Of a stretch of 64,000 bases of DNA, positions 33,526 through 43,355 are shown in pieces. The position numbers were made by a program, and so were the translations under genes. The DNA comes from Candidatus Peribacteria bacterium (GTDB lineage Bacteria; Patescibacteriota; Gracilibacteria; UBA1369; LOWO2-01-FULL-3), in the NCBI GenBank assembly GCA_943357285.1, contig CALRGJ010000001.1:152980-216979 (forward strand). The letters run 5' to 3'. How positions within the stretch are numbered: the stretch's first letter is position 1; every line of letters begins with the position of its first letter. Below the pieces are notes generated by a model that saw only the letters and a program-made list of their open reading frames with translations, was not told the DNA's origin and searched no databases.

Positions 33526-34404
33526 TTATTCATTAGGTTCGATATGTATGAGAATGTGTCCTAATTCCGGAATTTCTTCCTGAAGTTTGTCTTTGAGTTT
33601 GTGGGCCAAGGCATGACCTTCTTTTACTGTGATGTTGGCATCTACTACTGCGTGGAGGTCTACGTGGTATTTCATTCCTGTTTTGCGAATTAGGCATTTT
33701 TCTGTGTCGACAATGCCTTCAACCTTTTTGGAAACTTTTCTGATGTCAGCTTCAACGTCGTCATATAAATTTTCGTCCATTATTTCTCCAAGGGCAGGTC
33801 TAAAAATTAAATAGCTGTTGTAGAGGATGAATCCTGAGGCAAAAAGTGCGGCCCAATCGTCTGCAACTTCATATCCTTTTCCTCCCATCAACGCTATTGA
33901 AATTCCTATAAATGCGGCAACTGATGTTAGTGCGTCACTTCTGTGATGCCAAGCGTCTGCTTTGAGTGAAGAGCTTTTTGTTTCTTTGCTTTTTTTGAGA
34001 ACAAGTCTGTAGGAAATTTCTTTCCAAATAATAATTGCGGCAAGAAATATTAGCGTCCAAGCTTTTGGTAATTCGTGAGGAGTTTGGATATTTTTAATAC
34101 TTTCGTAGGCGATGATAGTGGCGGAAGTGATGAGAAACCCGACGACTATAAACGTAATTAATGGCTCAGCACGGCCATGTCCGTAAGGATGATTTTTGTC
34201 GGGTGGTTTACAGGAGTATTTAATGCCAAACCAAACTAGGCATGATGAGAAAACGTCAGTGGTGGATTCAATGGCGTCAGCGATAAGAGCATAGGAGTTA
34301 CCAAAGAAACCAGCTAGCCATTTTACTAGAGCTAGGCCTATGCTTCCGGCAATGCTGAAATAAATAGTACTAATGGCTTTTTGTTCGTTGGTGATTTTTG
34401 TCAT
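33526..34404 (-). CDS. Cation diffusion facilitator (CDF) metal efflux transporter
   Basis: Exports Zn2+, Fe2+, Mn2+ or similar in exchange for protons. It has 292 residues with six predicted membrane helices and a C-terminal cytoplasmic domain. Metal-site residues: ALIADAIESTTD in TM2 (Asp..Asp, with Glu-Ser for the usual His-Ser) and AWHHRSDALTS in TM5 (HxxxD). The histidine-rich loop KNHPYGHGRAEP is typical. The C-terminal domain carries YHVDLHAVVDANITVKEGH and HILIHIEP. The metal cannot be assigned with confidence. GNAT and small membrane genes lie just upstream. Confidence 0.93.
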   Translation of the reverse strand: MTKITNEQKAISTIYFSIAGSIGLALVKWLAGFFGNSYALIADAIESTTDVFSSCLVWFGIKYSCKPPDKNHPYGHGRAEPLITFIVVGFLITSATIIAYESIKNIQTPHELPKAWTLIFLAAIIIWKEISYRLVLKKSKETKSSSLKADAWHHRSDALTSVAAFIGISIALMGGKGYEVADDWAALFASGFILYNSYLIFRPALGEIMDENLYDDVEADIRKVSKKVEGIVDTEKCLIRKTGMKYHVDLHAVVDANITVKEGHALAHKLKDKLQEEIPELGHILIHIEPNE

Positions 34405-34420
34405 CCCTGAGAGTTTAGCA

Positions 34421-34870
34421 CTAAGGTGAGGAATGGGCGAGTGTCATGAATAATCTTGGTTCACCGTCTCCGAAGCGATTTTCTAGGCGTGATTTTATAA
34501 TGAAGCCAGCATCGGTGTAAATTTTGAGAGCGGCTTTGTTTTCTGGATGAACAAAGAGCGAATAATGTTTAGCATTAGTTGTTTCCAGGGCTTTATTAAA
34601 GGCAGCTTTGGCTATTCCTTGGCCTTGAAATTCTGGAAGAATGACGAGTCCGTTGAATTCAATATTTCCGTCAGGTTCGATGAGGTATGAAACAAATCCA
34701 GCTTTTTTTGTTTCAATTACAATGAAAAAAACAGAGTTTTTAGTGATGTCGTGGAGAATTTCTGCTTTATCAACTCTTGGGGCGTATAGTTTTCTGTCCG
34801 AAGTTTTTTCTATTTTCTCAATTGTTTCCCAATCGGCGATTGTGGCTTTTTGGAGGGTGAAGTTGAGCAT
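34421..34870 (-). CDS. GNAT-family N-acetyltransferase
   Basis: An acetyl-CoA-dependent acetyltransferase fold of 149 residues. The acetyl-CoA loop (motif A) is GLVILPEFQGQGIAKAAFNKAL; motif B is HYSLFVHPENKAALKIYTDAGF. The substrate could be a protein N-terminus, an antibiotic, or a small molecule; nothing nearby decides. It is 16 bp upstream of the CDF gene and 4 bp downstream of the 71-aa membrane protein. Confidence 0.88.
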   Translation of the reverse strand: MLNFTLQKATIADWETIEKIEKTSDRKLYAPRVDKAEILHDITKNSVFFIVIETKKAGFVSYLIEPDGNIEFNGLVILPEFQGQGIAKAAFNKALETTNAKHYSLFVHPENKAALKIYTDAGFIIKSRLENRFGDGEPRLFMTLAHSSP

Positions 34871-34874
34871 GGAT

Positions 34875-35090
34875 TTATTTTAATCTCTTCCAAAGTTTTA
34901 TTCCAAAGTAAATTGAAACAAAAAGAAAAATGATAAAAATTGCAGGGTGAATTATATAGGCAATATTTTCCCACTTTTGGTTCGCTGTTTCTAGGGTAAA
35001 AATTGGATCAAAAATGAAAGCTACTATCTGGACAAATGCCAGATAGCAGCTAAATACAATGTATAAACTAAATACTATATATTTTTTCAT
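34875..35090 (-). CDS. Small membrane protein with two predicted helices, 71 aa
   Basis: Not recognised. Two hydrophobic segments, residues ~5-27 (IVFSLYIVFSCYLAFVQIV) and ~44-65 (IIHPAIFIIFLFVSIYFGI), joined by a polar loop containing Trp40; it ends with a positive KLWKRLK. It starts 11 bp after the dnaK stop on the same strand and ends 4 bp before the GNAT gene, so it may be co-transcribed from the heat-shock operon. Confidence 0.6.
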   Translation of the reverse strand: MKKYIVFSLYIVFSCYLAFVQIVAFIFDPIFTLETANQKWENIAYIIHPAIFIIFLFVSIYFGIKLWKRLK

Positions 35091-35101
35091 TGAGGGTAAC
35101 T

Positions 35102-37060
35102 TTATTCCTCCTTCTTTTTATCCTTCTCGTCTACCACTTCAGCCTCTACTGGTTCGTCGGCTTTCTTGTCTTTGTTGTAGACTTTTACGCCGTCGTCTTC
35201 AGGAGTTGCTCCAGCAGCTGCCGCGTTCGCGTCAGCGCCTGCAGCAGGGCCAGCGTTCTTGTACATTTCAGCACCTACCTTCTGAATTTCATCGCTGAGT
35301 ACGTCGTAGGCTTTGTTGATTTCTTCAACTTTAGCATCTTTGTTTTCCAAAACTTTCTTCAAGTCTGCGATCTTGTCTTGTACTGGTTTTTTGATAGCTT
35401 CGCTTACTTTTTCGCCGGCGTCTTTCAAAGTTTTTTCAGATTGGAAAATGAGAGATTCAGCTTTGTTTTTTACCTCGATCATGTCTTTCTTTTTCTTGTC
35501 TTCTTCGGCAAATTTTTCAGCTTCCTGTTTCATCTTAGCAATATCGTCTTTGCTCATATTGCTGCTTCCAGTGATAGTAATGTGTTGTTCTTTTCCAGTT
35601 CCTTTGTCCTTCGCTTTTACATTCAAAATTCCGTTTGAATCGATGTCGAGAGTCACTTCAATTTGTGGTACTCCACGAGGTGCAGGTGGAATTCCATCAA
35701 GAGTGAATTTACCAAGATCTTTATTGTCAGCAGCCATTGGACGTTCACCTTGAGTAATATGTACTTCTACAGAAGGTTGATTGTCAGCAGCAGTTGAGAA
35801 CACTTGAGATTTGCTTGTAGGGATAGCGGAGTTTCTTTCAATCATTACAGTGCTCACACCACCAAGAGTTTCGATACCAAGTGAAAGGGGAGTAACGTCC
35901 ACGAGCAAGATGTCTTTTACGTTGCTGTCTCCTTGCAAAATTCCTCCTTGGATACCGGCACCAAGAGCTACTACCTCATCTGGATTTGCTCCACGAGTTG
36001 GCTCTTTACCGAAAATTTCTTTTACTTTTGCTTGAACGGCTGGCATACGAGTAGAACCACCAACGAGAATTACTTCGTCGATATCGCTCTCAAACAAGCC
36101 AGAATCTTTCATCGCCTTGCGGCAAGGTTCTTCACAAGCATTGATAAGATCAGCAGTAAGATCTTCCAGTTTTGAACGGCTCAACTTTGTCTCGAAATTT
36201 TTAGGACCATTAGCATCCATAGTTAAATATGGAAGACTGATAGTTGTTTCGTGAAGTGCTGAAAGCTCAATTTTGGCTTTCTCTGCAGCTTCTTTAATAC
36301 GTTGAATTGCGAGCTTGTCTTTTGAAACATCGATTCCTTGTTCCTTTTTAAATTCAGCAATAATCCAATCCATAACTTTTCTATCGAAATCATCACCACC
36401 TAATTGAGTGTTACCATTTGTAGATTTTACTTGGAATACTCCTCCACCAATTTCAAGAATTGAAACATCGAAAGTACCACCTCCTAGGTCGAATACCGCA
36501 ATTTTTTTGTCGCCACCTTTTTTGTCTAGACCGTAAGCTAGGGCAGCTGCAGTAGGCTCATTGATAATTCTTTTAACGTCGAGACCGGCAATTGCACCAG
36601 CGTCTTTTGTGGCTTGTCTCTGAGCATCGTTGAAGTAAGCAGGAACAGTGATAATTGCCTCTTTTACTTCGTATCCGAGAAAAGCTTCAGCATCTGCTTT
36701 TAATTTCTGGAGAACCATTGCGGAGATTTCTGCTGGTGGTCTTTCTTTGCCATCAAGCACGATTTCTACTTCACCATTTTTTCCTTTCACACATTTGTAA
36801 GAAACTTTTTTAATGTCTTCTTCACACTCGTCGAATTGACGACCGATAAAACGTTTAGCGGAATAAATTGTGTTGTCTGGATTTGTTGCAGCCTGATTTT
36901 TTGCGGCTACACCGATACGGCGTTCACCGTTTTTAATTGCTACAACTGAAGGAGTTGTACGACCACCTTCTACGTTCGCGATTACGATAGGTTCGCCACC
37001 TTCCATAACGGATACGCAGGAGTTTGTAGTACCAAGATCGATTCCAATGATTTTTGCCAT
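35102..37060 (-). CDS. dnaK: Chaperone DnaK (Hsp70)
   Basis: ATP-dependent protein-folding chaperone. It has 652 residues. The ATPase domain shows [54 protein letters not shown] and [14 protein letters not shown]; the substrate-binding domain and helical lid follow, ending in a disordered acidic tail ([11 protein letters not shown]). Its own promoter is overlapped by a perfect CIRCE operator. GrpE and HrcA are encoded just upstream; no dnaJ is in the window. Confidence 0.98.
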   Translation of the reverse strand: MAKIIGIDLGTTNSCVSVMEGGEPIVIANVEGGRTTPSVVAIKNGERRIGVAAKNQAATNPDNTIYSAKRFIGRQFDECEEDIKKVSYKCVKGKNGEVEIVLDGKERPPAEISAMVLQKLKADAEAFLGYEVKEAIITVPAYFNDAQRQATKDAGAIAGLDVKRIINEPTAAALAYGLDKKGGDKKIAVFDLGGGTFDVSILEIGGGVFQVKSTNGNTQLGGDDFDRKVMDWIIAEFKKEQGIDVSKDKLAIQRIKEAAEKAKIELSALHETTISLPYLTMDANGPKNFETKLSRSKLEDLTADLINACEEPCRKAMKDSGLFESDIDEVILVGGSTRMPAVQAKVKEIFGKEPTRGANPDEVVALGAGIQGGILQGDSNVKDILLVDVTPLSLGIETLGGVSTVMIERNSAIPTSKSQVFSTAADNQPSVEVHITQGERPMAADNKDLGKFTLDGIPPAPRGVPQIEVTLDIDSNGILNVKAKDKGTGKEQHITITGSSNMSKDDIAKMKQEAEKFAEEDKKKKDMIEVKNKAESLIFQSEKTLKDAGEKVSEAIKKPVQDKIADLKKVLENKDAKVEEINKAYDVLSDEIQKVGAEMYKNAGPAAGADANAAAAGATPEDDGVKVYNKDKKADEPVEAEVVDEKDKKKEE

Positions 37061-37087
37061 ATTATATTTAGTTAACTTTTAAAAATG

Positions 37088-37128
37088 TTAGCACTCTGAA
37101 TTATAGAGTGCTAACAAAAAGTGGTCAA
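37088..37128 (-). promoter_or_regulatory. dnaK promoter overlapped by a perfect CIRCE operator
   Basis: TTAGCACTC (37088-37096), 9-bp spacer, GAGTGCTAA (37106-37114): a perfect CIRCE inverted repeat, the HrcA site. Read leftward, TTGACC (37123-37128), 17 bp and TATAAT (37100-37105) form the promoter; the -10 is entirely within the CIRCE spacer, so bound HrcA would block RNA polymerase directly. Confidence 0.93.
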
Positions 37129-37143
37129 GAGAAATTTGAATAT

Positions 37144-37653
37144 TTATTGCTGAGGTGCTGCTCCTACTATGGTGGCGATTGCTGCAATTGTTATGATACT
37201 TATTACTATTATGGCAGCCCAGAATTCGGATATTTTTAATTCCTTTTCTACAGTTTTAAGGCTTCCAAAACCTACAAATTTACTAGGGTATATTTTTACT
37301 GCTTCGTGAACCATTTTAATACAGGTCTCGTCCATGGTTGTTAATGGGACGCGGATGAATTTTTGTTTACCGTCTTTATTGTAAGTGATCATCATTTGAG
37401 CAAAGCGACTTTTTGGCATTTCACTCAGATTCTTATTAAGTATTGGTTTTCCATTGTACCCATTTGCCGCTATTGCTCCACCTATCATTCCTCCCAAAGC
37501 TTGTCCTACAGCTACTTTTGCTATATCGGTAAAGCCAAGACCAATTCCTATTATATCTTGTGATGGAATAGTTTTTCCTTTGTAGGAAATCATTTCTTTC
37601 GTAATGTCGATGTTTACGTTAACGAATACCTGTTTGTAGTTGAAATTTGTCAT
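37144..37653 (-). CDS. Hypothetical membrane protein between grpE and dnaK, 169 aa
   Basis: Not recognised. Residues ~30-65 are glycine-rich with a GxxxG pattern (IIGIGLGFTDIAKVAVGQALGGMIGGAIAA), possibly membrane-inserting. A mixed middle part follows, and residues ~145-166 are a clear membrane helix (FWAAIIVISIITIAAIATIVG). It lies within the heat-shock group, 24 bp after grpE and ahead of the dnaK promoter, so it is likely to be made from the hrcA-grpE mRNA and heat-inducible. A similar insertion is not part of the usual hrcA-grpE-dnaK order. Confidence 0.65.
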   Translation of the reverse strand: MTNFNYKQVFVNVNIDITKEMISYKGKTIPSQDIIGIGLGFTDIAKVAVGQALGGMIGGAIAANGYNGKPILNKNLSEMPKSRFAQMMITYNKDGKQKFIRVPLTTMDETCIKMVHEAVKIYPSKFVGFGSLKTVEKELKISEFWAAIIVISIITIAAIATIVGAAPQQ

Positions 37654-37677
37654 GTTAATTTGTGTGGGGAAAATTAA

Positions 37678-38232
37678 TTATTCGCCGTTTCCTACTTTTA
37701 CTTTTGCGTGTCTGATGACGCGATCGCCCAGCATGTAGCCTTTTTCTAGTTCTTCTACTACTGTGTCTTTTGGTCCAGGACCTTGAGCTAGGGCTTCGTG
37801 AAGATCTGGATTAAATGGTTGATTGAGAGATTCAATTGGTTTCATTCCAGAGTCATTCATTACTTTGTGTAATTGAGCAGAACACATTTCAATTCCTTTA
37901 AACCATTCTTCCGCACCTGCCGGAACGTGTTGTTTGGCTCTATCTAGATTATCAGTGATTGGAATTAATGAACGAATGAGATCTACGTTGGCCATAGTAA
38001 TAATGACACGACGCTCATCGTCTTGTCTGCGTTTGTAATTTTGAAAATCGGCCATAGTACGTTTTGCAAGCTCAGTCATTTGCTCAAGTTCTAAACGAAG
38101 GTTTGTTTGTTCGTCGTTAGCGCCTTGAGTGGCTGCTGCTTCTTCTTTTGCCGCTGCTTGTTTTTGAGCGTCTGCTAATTTTTGTGCTAAATCGTCAATT
38201 GGTTGGTCCTGATTGTTTTGATCGTCCGCCAT
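37678..38232 (-). CDS. grpE: Nucleotide exchange factor GrpE
   Basis: Releases ADP from DnaK. It has 184 residues. A Gln/Ala/Glu-rich disordered N-terminus leads to the long dimerising helix (LELEQMTELAKRTMADFQNYKRRQ, described in part) and the C-terminal beta domain with the hallmark FNPDLHEALAQ, TVVEELEKGYMLGDRVIRHAKVKVG. It is 2 bp downstream of hrcA and shares its CIRCE-controlled promoter. Confidence 0.96.
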   Translation of the reverse strand: MADDQNNQDQPIDDLAQKLADAQKQAAAKEEAAATQGANDEQTNLRLELEQMTELAKRTMADFQNYKRRQDDERRVIITMANVDLIRSLIPITDNLDRAKQHVPAGAEEWFKGIEMCSAQLHKVMNDSGMKPIESLNQPFNPDLHEALAQGPGPKDTVVEELEKGYMLGDRVIRHAKVKVGNGE

Positions 38233-38234
38233 AA

Positions 38235-38954
38235 TTATTTGTTATTTAAAAGTTTCTTAATTTCTTCTAGTAATACGATATTGTAAGCATAATCCATACG
38301 TTTTGGGCCGAGGATTCCTATGTATCCTTTGAATCCATCGTCTTCATATTTTGTGACGATGATGCTGCAGCTTAAGATTTGTGGAAGAATATTTTCTTCA
38401 CCAATAAAAGTGCGAACACTATCATCTACTTCCAGTGTCGCAAGGGTATTAATGAAATTATTGCTACGTTCCAATACTTCCATTACCTCGCTGGCATTTA
38501 CGCTATTTTGTGAAAATTCAGGCTGGCGAAGAACGTTCGACATGCCCAAGAAAAATGTGTGTGGATTGTCAGGAGTTGTAGCAAAGCTCACTGCATTTGT
38601 AGCGCGAGCGATGATAGAAACGGCGTCGTAAAGTCTCTCTCTTACCTTGTCGGCGCGATATTTTGCACGAACGCTGCTTAGGGCTTGGATGGCTTCTAGA
38701 CGAGCTTTTTTATAGTCGGCCATTTCGTCGACAAATAGTCTGTAGCCTTTGTCTGTAGGAATACGGCCGGCGGAAGTGTGAGGTTGATAAATATAACCTT
38801 CTTCTTCCAAGGTCATCATGTCATTACGAATAGTAGCAGGGGATACGTGGAACTGGTAGCTCACTAAAATTGTGTTGGAGCCAACAGGTTCTGCAGTCTC
38901 AACAAAATGATTGATAATGGCTTGTAGAACTTTTTTCTTACGATCTTCAGACAT
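38235..38954 (-). CDS. hrcA: Heat-shock repressor HrcA, short form
   Basis: Represses chaperone genes by binding CIRCE. The ATG at 38954 gives 239 residues, about 100 fewer than usual. The winged-helix N-terminus is clear: [59 protein letters not shown] (split in description). The middle GAF-like domain is abbreviated, and the C-terminal [20 protein letters not shown] is present. The longer frame to 38972 would start inside the CIRCE element and was rejected. It heads the hrcA-grpE-hyp operon and is autoregulated. Confidence 0.94.
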   Translation of the reverse strand: MSEDRKKKVLQAIINHFVETAEPVGSNTILVSYQFHVSPATIRNDMMTLEEEGYIYQPHTSAGRIPTDKGYRLFVDEMADYKKARLEAIQALSSVRAKYRADKVRERLYDAVSIIARATNAVSFATTPDNPHTFFLGMSNVLRQPEFSQNSVNASEVMEVLERSNNFINTLATLEVDDSVRTFIGEENILPQILSCSIIVTKYEDDGFKGYIGILGPKRMDYAYNIVLLEEIKKLLNNK

Positions 38955-38965
38955 AGTGACAATGG

Positions 38966-39006
38966 TTAGCACTTCACATTATATAGTGCTAAAAAACACC
39001 TGTAAA
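38966..39006 (-). promoter_or_regulatory. hrcA promoter overlapped by a CIRCE operator variant
   Basis: TTAGCACTT (38966-38974), 9 bp, TAGTGCTAA (38984-38992): CIRCE with the innermost pair changed. Read leftward, TTTACA (39001-39006), 17 bp, TATAAT (38978-38983) make a strong promoter whose -10 sits in the CIRCE spacer, as for dnaK. The altered inner pair may loosen autorepression relative to dnaK. Confidence 0.9.
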
Positions 39007-39019
39007 GTGTCCTTTTCTT

Positions 39020-40463
<1,444 letters not shown>

Positions 40464-40473
40464 GTTGTGTTTT

Positions 40474-41064
40474 ATGAAAACTTCTAAAGCTGTACAGGAA
40501 GGTTTGGTTGCCGCTGTGGATGTCTTGCATGCCGGTGGTGTGGTGATGCATCCGACGGAGACTTGTTATGGTTTTGCGGTGGATGTGGGGAACGCTGAGG
40601 CTCTTGAGAAATTGTATAAACTGAAAGGGCGTGATGCGAATAAGCCGGTGAGTATTATGGTTGCAGATTTGGAAATGGCAAAAAAATATGGTGAATTTTC
40701 TCCTAAGGCATTGGAATTGGCGGAGAAGTATTGGCCAGGTCCGCTGACTATATTGGTTCCGCGATCGTTGAATTTACCGGAGAATTTTAATAAGGGTCAG
40801 GAGTTTGTAGGAATTAGATGTCCGAGTCATGAATTTTCAAGAGAATTGGTGAAAGCTTTTGGTTCTCCACTCACTACGACTAGTGCAAATCTTTCAGGTG
40901 AGCCTCCTCTCTATAATGCTGAGGTTGGGGGATTTGGTGAATTAGCGAAAGAAATTGATCTTGTAATTGATGGTGGTGAAATACCTTTGAATAAACCTTC
41001 TACGATTGTGAAAGTAGTGGGAGGTAATGTTGAAGTTATTCGTCAGGGAAACTTGGAGATTTAG
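40474..41064 (+). CDS. tsaC: Threonylcarbamoyl-AMP synthase (TsaC/Sua5/YrdC)
   Basis: Makes threonylcarbamoyl-AMP for t6A37 modification of ANN-reading tRNAs. It has 196 residues from the ATG at 40474. YrdC motifs: VVMHPTETCYGFAVDV, KLKGRDANKPVSIMV (K-x-R nucleotide site), WPGPLTILV, FVGIRCPSH and SPLTTTSANLSG. It lacks the extra Sua5 C-terminal domain, so it is the TsaC form. The frame continues upstream to 40429 but that part overlaps the previous gene. It overlaps the end of the convergent export-protein gene by 4 bp. Confidence 0.93.
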   Translation: MKTSKAVQEGLVAAVDVLHAGGVVMHPTETCYGFAVDVGNAEALEKLYKLKGRDANKPVSIMVADLEMAKKYGEFSPKALELAEKYWPGPLTILVPRSLNLPENFNKGQEFVGIRCPSHEFSRELVKAFGSPLTTTSANLSGEPPLYNAEVGGFGELAKEIDLVIDGGEIPLNKPSTIVKVVGGNVEVIRQGNLEI

Positions 41065-41528
41065 AAAAAATAGTCCCACAACCCGAGTATGGATCCAAAT
41101 CCAGCAGCAATTAAAATTGCAGATATTAGGCTTCCGCCTGTAACGATGAGTGTGATTTTCCAATAGCTCATTCCAAGAATGTAGGCCATGATTCCTCCTG
41201 TTACGTTTCCGCTACCTGGGAGTGGTGTAGCTATAAAAAACATTATTCCCCAGGCTCCGTATTTGTGGAAGCGGTGAAATTTTTCTTGGCGAGTCTTATT
41301 GAAAATGTTTTCCATGAGGTTATCGAATCGAGTCGATTTTTTGCGAAGGAAATTGGAAAGTGGCCCAAGTGCGTAAAGAATCATTAGTGCGGGTATGATG
41401 TCTCCTAATAGGGCGAAAAAGACAACATTTAAAATTGGTAGTCCCATTCCCATGCCTAAGGGTATGGCAAGTTTGAGGTTAAGGTAGGGCGTCATTCCAG
41501 CAAGGAATATTTTTAGGTATGGTGACAT
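41061..41528 (-). CDS. Small multi-drug export family membrane protein (COG2426-like)
   Basis: An integral membrane protein of 155 residues with about four to five hydrophobic helices. The N-terminal PYLNLKLAIPLGMGMGLPILNVVFFALLGD and the later FFIATPLPGSGNVTGGIMAYILGM (both split) follow the family pattern, with a re-entrant-looking TPLPGSG loop. The family name comes from weak similarity; real transport activity is not established for it. It is convergent with tsaC. Confidence 0.78.
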   Translation of the reverse strand: MSPYLKIFLAGMTPYLNLKLAIPLGMGMGLPILNVVFFALLGDIIPALMILYALGPLSNFLRKKSTRFDNLMENIFNKTRQEKFHRFHKYGAWGIMFFIATPLPGSGNVTGGIMAYILGMSYWKITLIVTGGSLISAILIAAGFGSILGLWDYFF

Positions 41529-41865
41529 ATTACTTAGGTGAGTGGATTCATTAAACTATGAAAACAGGTCTCGGTAAAGGCTCATTTCAAAGAAGGGGTG
41601 TTCAAAAAAGGTAGACAACAGAAATATTTTTGTTCAAGGAGAAGTGGAAGATGGAAATTTTCTCTGTTCTAGGCCATAAATCCAGTACCTGCCGCATTGG
41701 TGTATATATTTTTTATACCAACTTTGAATAAGGATCTTGACCATATCTGAGTTATTGTCTATTTTTAGAGTCAAGTTGGGTGTAAAAAAGTTATACACAC
41801 CGTGTGCACAACTTTTGAACACGAGATCCTTGATCCGATAAGATTTTCCTTTAATTCAAGCCAAG
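41529..41865. other. 337-bp intergenic region before rsmH with an operator-like inverted repeat
   Basis: No convincing gene. It contains a hairpin-forming TATA repeat around 41698-41722, a promoter-like pair, and a 27-bp near-palindrome at 41788-41814. A 62-codon leftward frame (41634-41822) has no coding character and was not accepted. The rsmH (mraW) gene starts at 41866 with no mraZ in front of it, so this region carries whatever regulation the division genes have. Confidence 0.6.
41737..41814 (+). promoter_or_regulatory. rsmH-ftsL promoter and 27-bp inverted repeat
   Basis: TTGACC (41737-41742), 17 bp, TATTTT (41760-41765) is the best promoter; transcription would start near 41772. In the leader, AAGTTATACACAC (41788-41800) and GTGTGCACAACTT (41802-41814) match as inverted arms at 11 of 13 positions around one base. 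The left arm contains TTATACACA, a DnaA-box-like 9-mer. It could be an operator or an RNA hairpin. Confidence 0.5.
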
Positions 41866-42837
41866 ATGGAGCATGTGTCAGTATTGAAAAATGATGTGCA
41901 AAAGTACTTAGAGCTAGAGGCTGGAGACGTGGTTGTGGATGCTACCTTGGGTTTAGGCGGACATTCGCTGGATATTCTGAAGAAAATTGGTGAAAAAGGG
42001 GTTTTGATGGCGTTTGAACAAGATGAAAGAAATTTGAAAGAAGCGAAGGAGAGACTGAAGGATTATAAGAAGCAAACGGTTTATTTTAATGATAATTTTC
42101 GTTACTTAAAAAGTAGGGTTACTGGTGCCGGACACAAAAAAATTGATGCAATTCTGTTTGATTTGGGTTTGTCTTCACCTCATGTGGACGATGCGGAGAG
42201 AGGGTTTTCCTTTATGAAGGAGGGTCCGCTCGATATGCGTTTTGATCAGAAGAATAAGCTGACAGCTGAAATAGTTATCAATACTTATCCTGAGGAATTA
42301 CTCGCAAACGTTTTCTACAATTATGGTGAAGAGAGAATGTCCCGCAAATTGGCTAGAGCGATTTGCACAGATAGAAAGGACAAACCTTTTACTTCCACTA
42401 CTCAGCTCGCTGGGCTTATCGAAAGAGTTCTAGCAGTGAAGAAGCATGGAAAGGTGTTTAATCCGGCGGCAAGAATTTTTCAGTCGATAAGAATAGAAGT
42501 TAATGATGAGATGAACGTTTTGAAAGAAGCATTGTCTCAGGCGATGGAATTGCTCGATATAGGAGGTCGCATTGTCATTATGTCTTATCACTCACTTGAA
42601 GATCGTATTGTTAAACAGTTCTTTAAGAATTTGGAACGTCCACCTGTGAAGTCACAGGAATTGTCGATTTATCAGAATTACGATGATCCGATTGTGGAAG
42701 TTCTCACAAAGAAACCAGTAGTACCTACAGACGCAGAGATTGCGCAAAATACTAGAAGTAGAAGCGCAAAACTCAGAGCTTACAAAAAAATAAAAGAATA
42801 CACTCCTGAACCGGTAGAAGCAGAGTGGTCCAAGTAG
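41866..42837 (+). CDS. rsmH: 16S rRNA (cytosine-1402-N4)-methyltransferase RsmH (MraW)
   Basis: Methylates N4 of C1402 in the ribosomal P site. It has 323 residues. SAM-binding VVDATLGLGGHSLDIL, then DLGLSSPHVDDAERGFSF, GPLDMRFD, and FQSIRIEVNDEMNVLKEAL and IMSYHSLEDRIVKQFF identify it without doubt. It is the first gene of the division cluster remnant here; ftsL-like follows 69 bp later, matching the mra/dcw order in other bacteria, although mraY is elsewhere (48.8 kb). Confidence 0.97.
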   Translation: MEHVSVLKNDVQKYLELEAGDVVVDATLGLGGHSLDILKKIGEKGVLMAFEQDERNLKEAKERLKDYKKQTVYFNDNFRYLKSRVTGAGHKKIDAILFDLGLSSPHVDDAERGFSFMKEGPLDMRFDQKNKLTAEIVINTYPEELLANVFYNYGEERMSRKLARAICTDRKDKPFTSTTQLAGLIERVLAVKKHGKVFNPAARIFQSIRIEVNDEMNVLKEALSQAMELLDIGGRIVIMSYHSLEDRIVKQFFKNLERPPVKSQELSIYQNYDDPIVEVLTKKPVVPTDAEIAQNTRSRSAKLRAYKKIKEYTPEPVEAEWSK

Positions 42838-42847
42838 GATCACAACC

Positions 42848-42877
42848 CTCAGAATCAGTTCCTCAAACTGACCTGAG
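42848..42877 (+). repeat. Hairpin between rsmH and ftsL
   Basis: CTCAG-AA-TCAGTT (42848-42860) pairs with AACTGA-C-CTGAG (42866-42877), 11 bp interrupted by an internal loop, 5-nt loop. No T run follows, so it is a candidate RNA-processing or mRNA-stability stem rather than a terminator. Confidence 0.5.
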
Positions 42878-42906
42878 ATCACCCCTCTCATTCCTAACCA
42901 TTTCAA

Positions 42907-43260
42907 ATGTCACAACTCATCCTTAATCGCGGCGACTCTTTCCAAAAAAACATCCTCACAAAGATTCTCCGTAATTTCCAGATGGGTCCTTATTTATTGG
43001 TTTCTTCTTTGGTTTTGTTCGTGGCTTTGGTTACCGTGGTCACTTTGATGTTTTCTACAAGACAGGTTACTAAGGGTTATGTTTTAGATAGATTGGAGAC
43101 TGAACATCAGAATCTAATTAAATCTAGTGAGGCTAGTAATATGAGGATTTCCCAGGCTAAATCATTGAGCAATATTCAAAACTCTCCAAAGGTTCGCACG
43201 ATGAGAAGACCGGACACTTTAGTTTACGTTCAAACTCAGACAGAAATTGCTAGTAGGTAG
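42907..43260 (+). CDS. FtsL/DivIC-like division protein
   Basis: A bitopic membrane protein of 117 residues: short basic cytoplasmic start, one membrane helix at ~29-52 (YLLVSSLVLFVALVTVVTLMF), then a short coiled-coil outside (YVLDRLETEHQNLIKSSEASNM). Size, topology and position right after rsmH are those of FtsL, which bridges FtsB and FtsQ in the septal complex. Primary sequence similarity in this family is always low, so the call depends on synteny. Confidence 0.7.
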   Translation: MSQLILNRGDSFQKNILTKILRNFQMGPYLLVSSLVLFVALVTVVTLMFSTRQVTKGYVLDRLETEHQNLIKSSEASNMRISQAKSLSNIQNSPKVRTMRRPDTLVYVQTQTEIASR

Positions 43261-43286
43261 AAAAATAGGGTTTTAGTAATAAATAA

Positions 43287-43315
43287 TTGAACTTTGTTCG
43301 GTTTTCTTGTAGTAT
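43287..43315 (+). promoter_or_regulatory. Promoter of the fba-gap2-fbp cluster
   Basis: TTGAAC (43287-43292), 17 bp, TAGTAT (43310-43315). The expected start is near 43322, about 34 nt before the fba ATG at 43356. Confidence 0.6.
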
Positions 43316-43355
43316 TCAATCAAGAAAGGGCAATTTATTCACTAAAGTAAATTTT

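Noticed and set aside
35090..35753. Rightward open frames of up to 182 codons opposite dnaK
   Set aside because: Shadows of the dnaK frame; dnaK is unambiguous and the opposite frames have no family character.
41788..41814. Replication origin suggested by a DnaA-box-like TTATACACA
   Set aside because: Only one good box, no AT-rich unwinding region with a box cluster, and no dnaA/dnaN nearby.
41634..41822. Leftward 62-codon frame in the gap before rsmH
   Set aside because: No family resemblance, composition unlike neighbours, and it runs through the promoter and inverted repeat.
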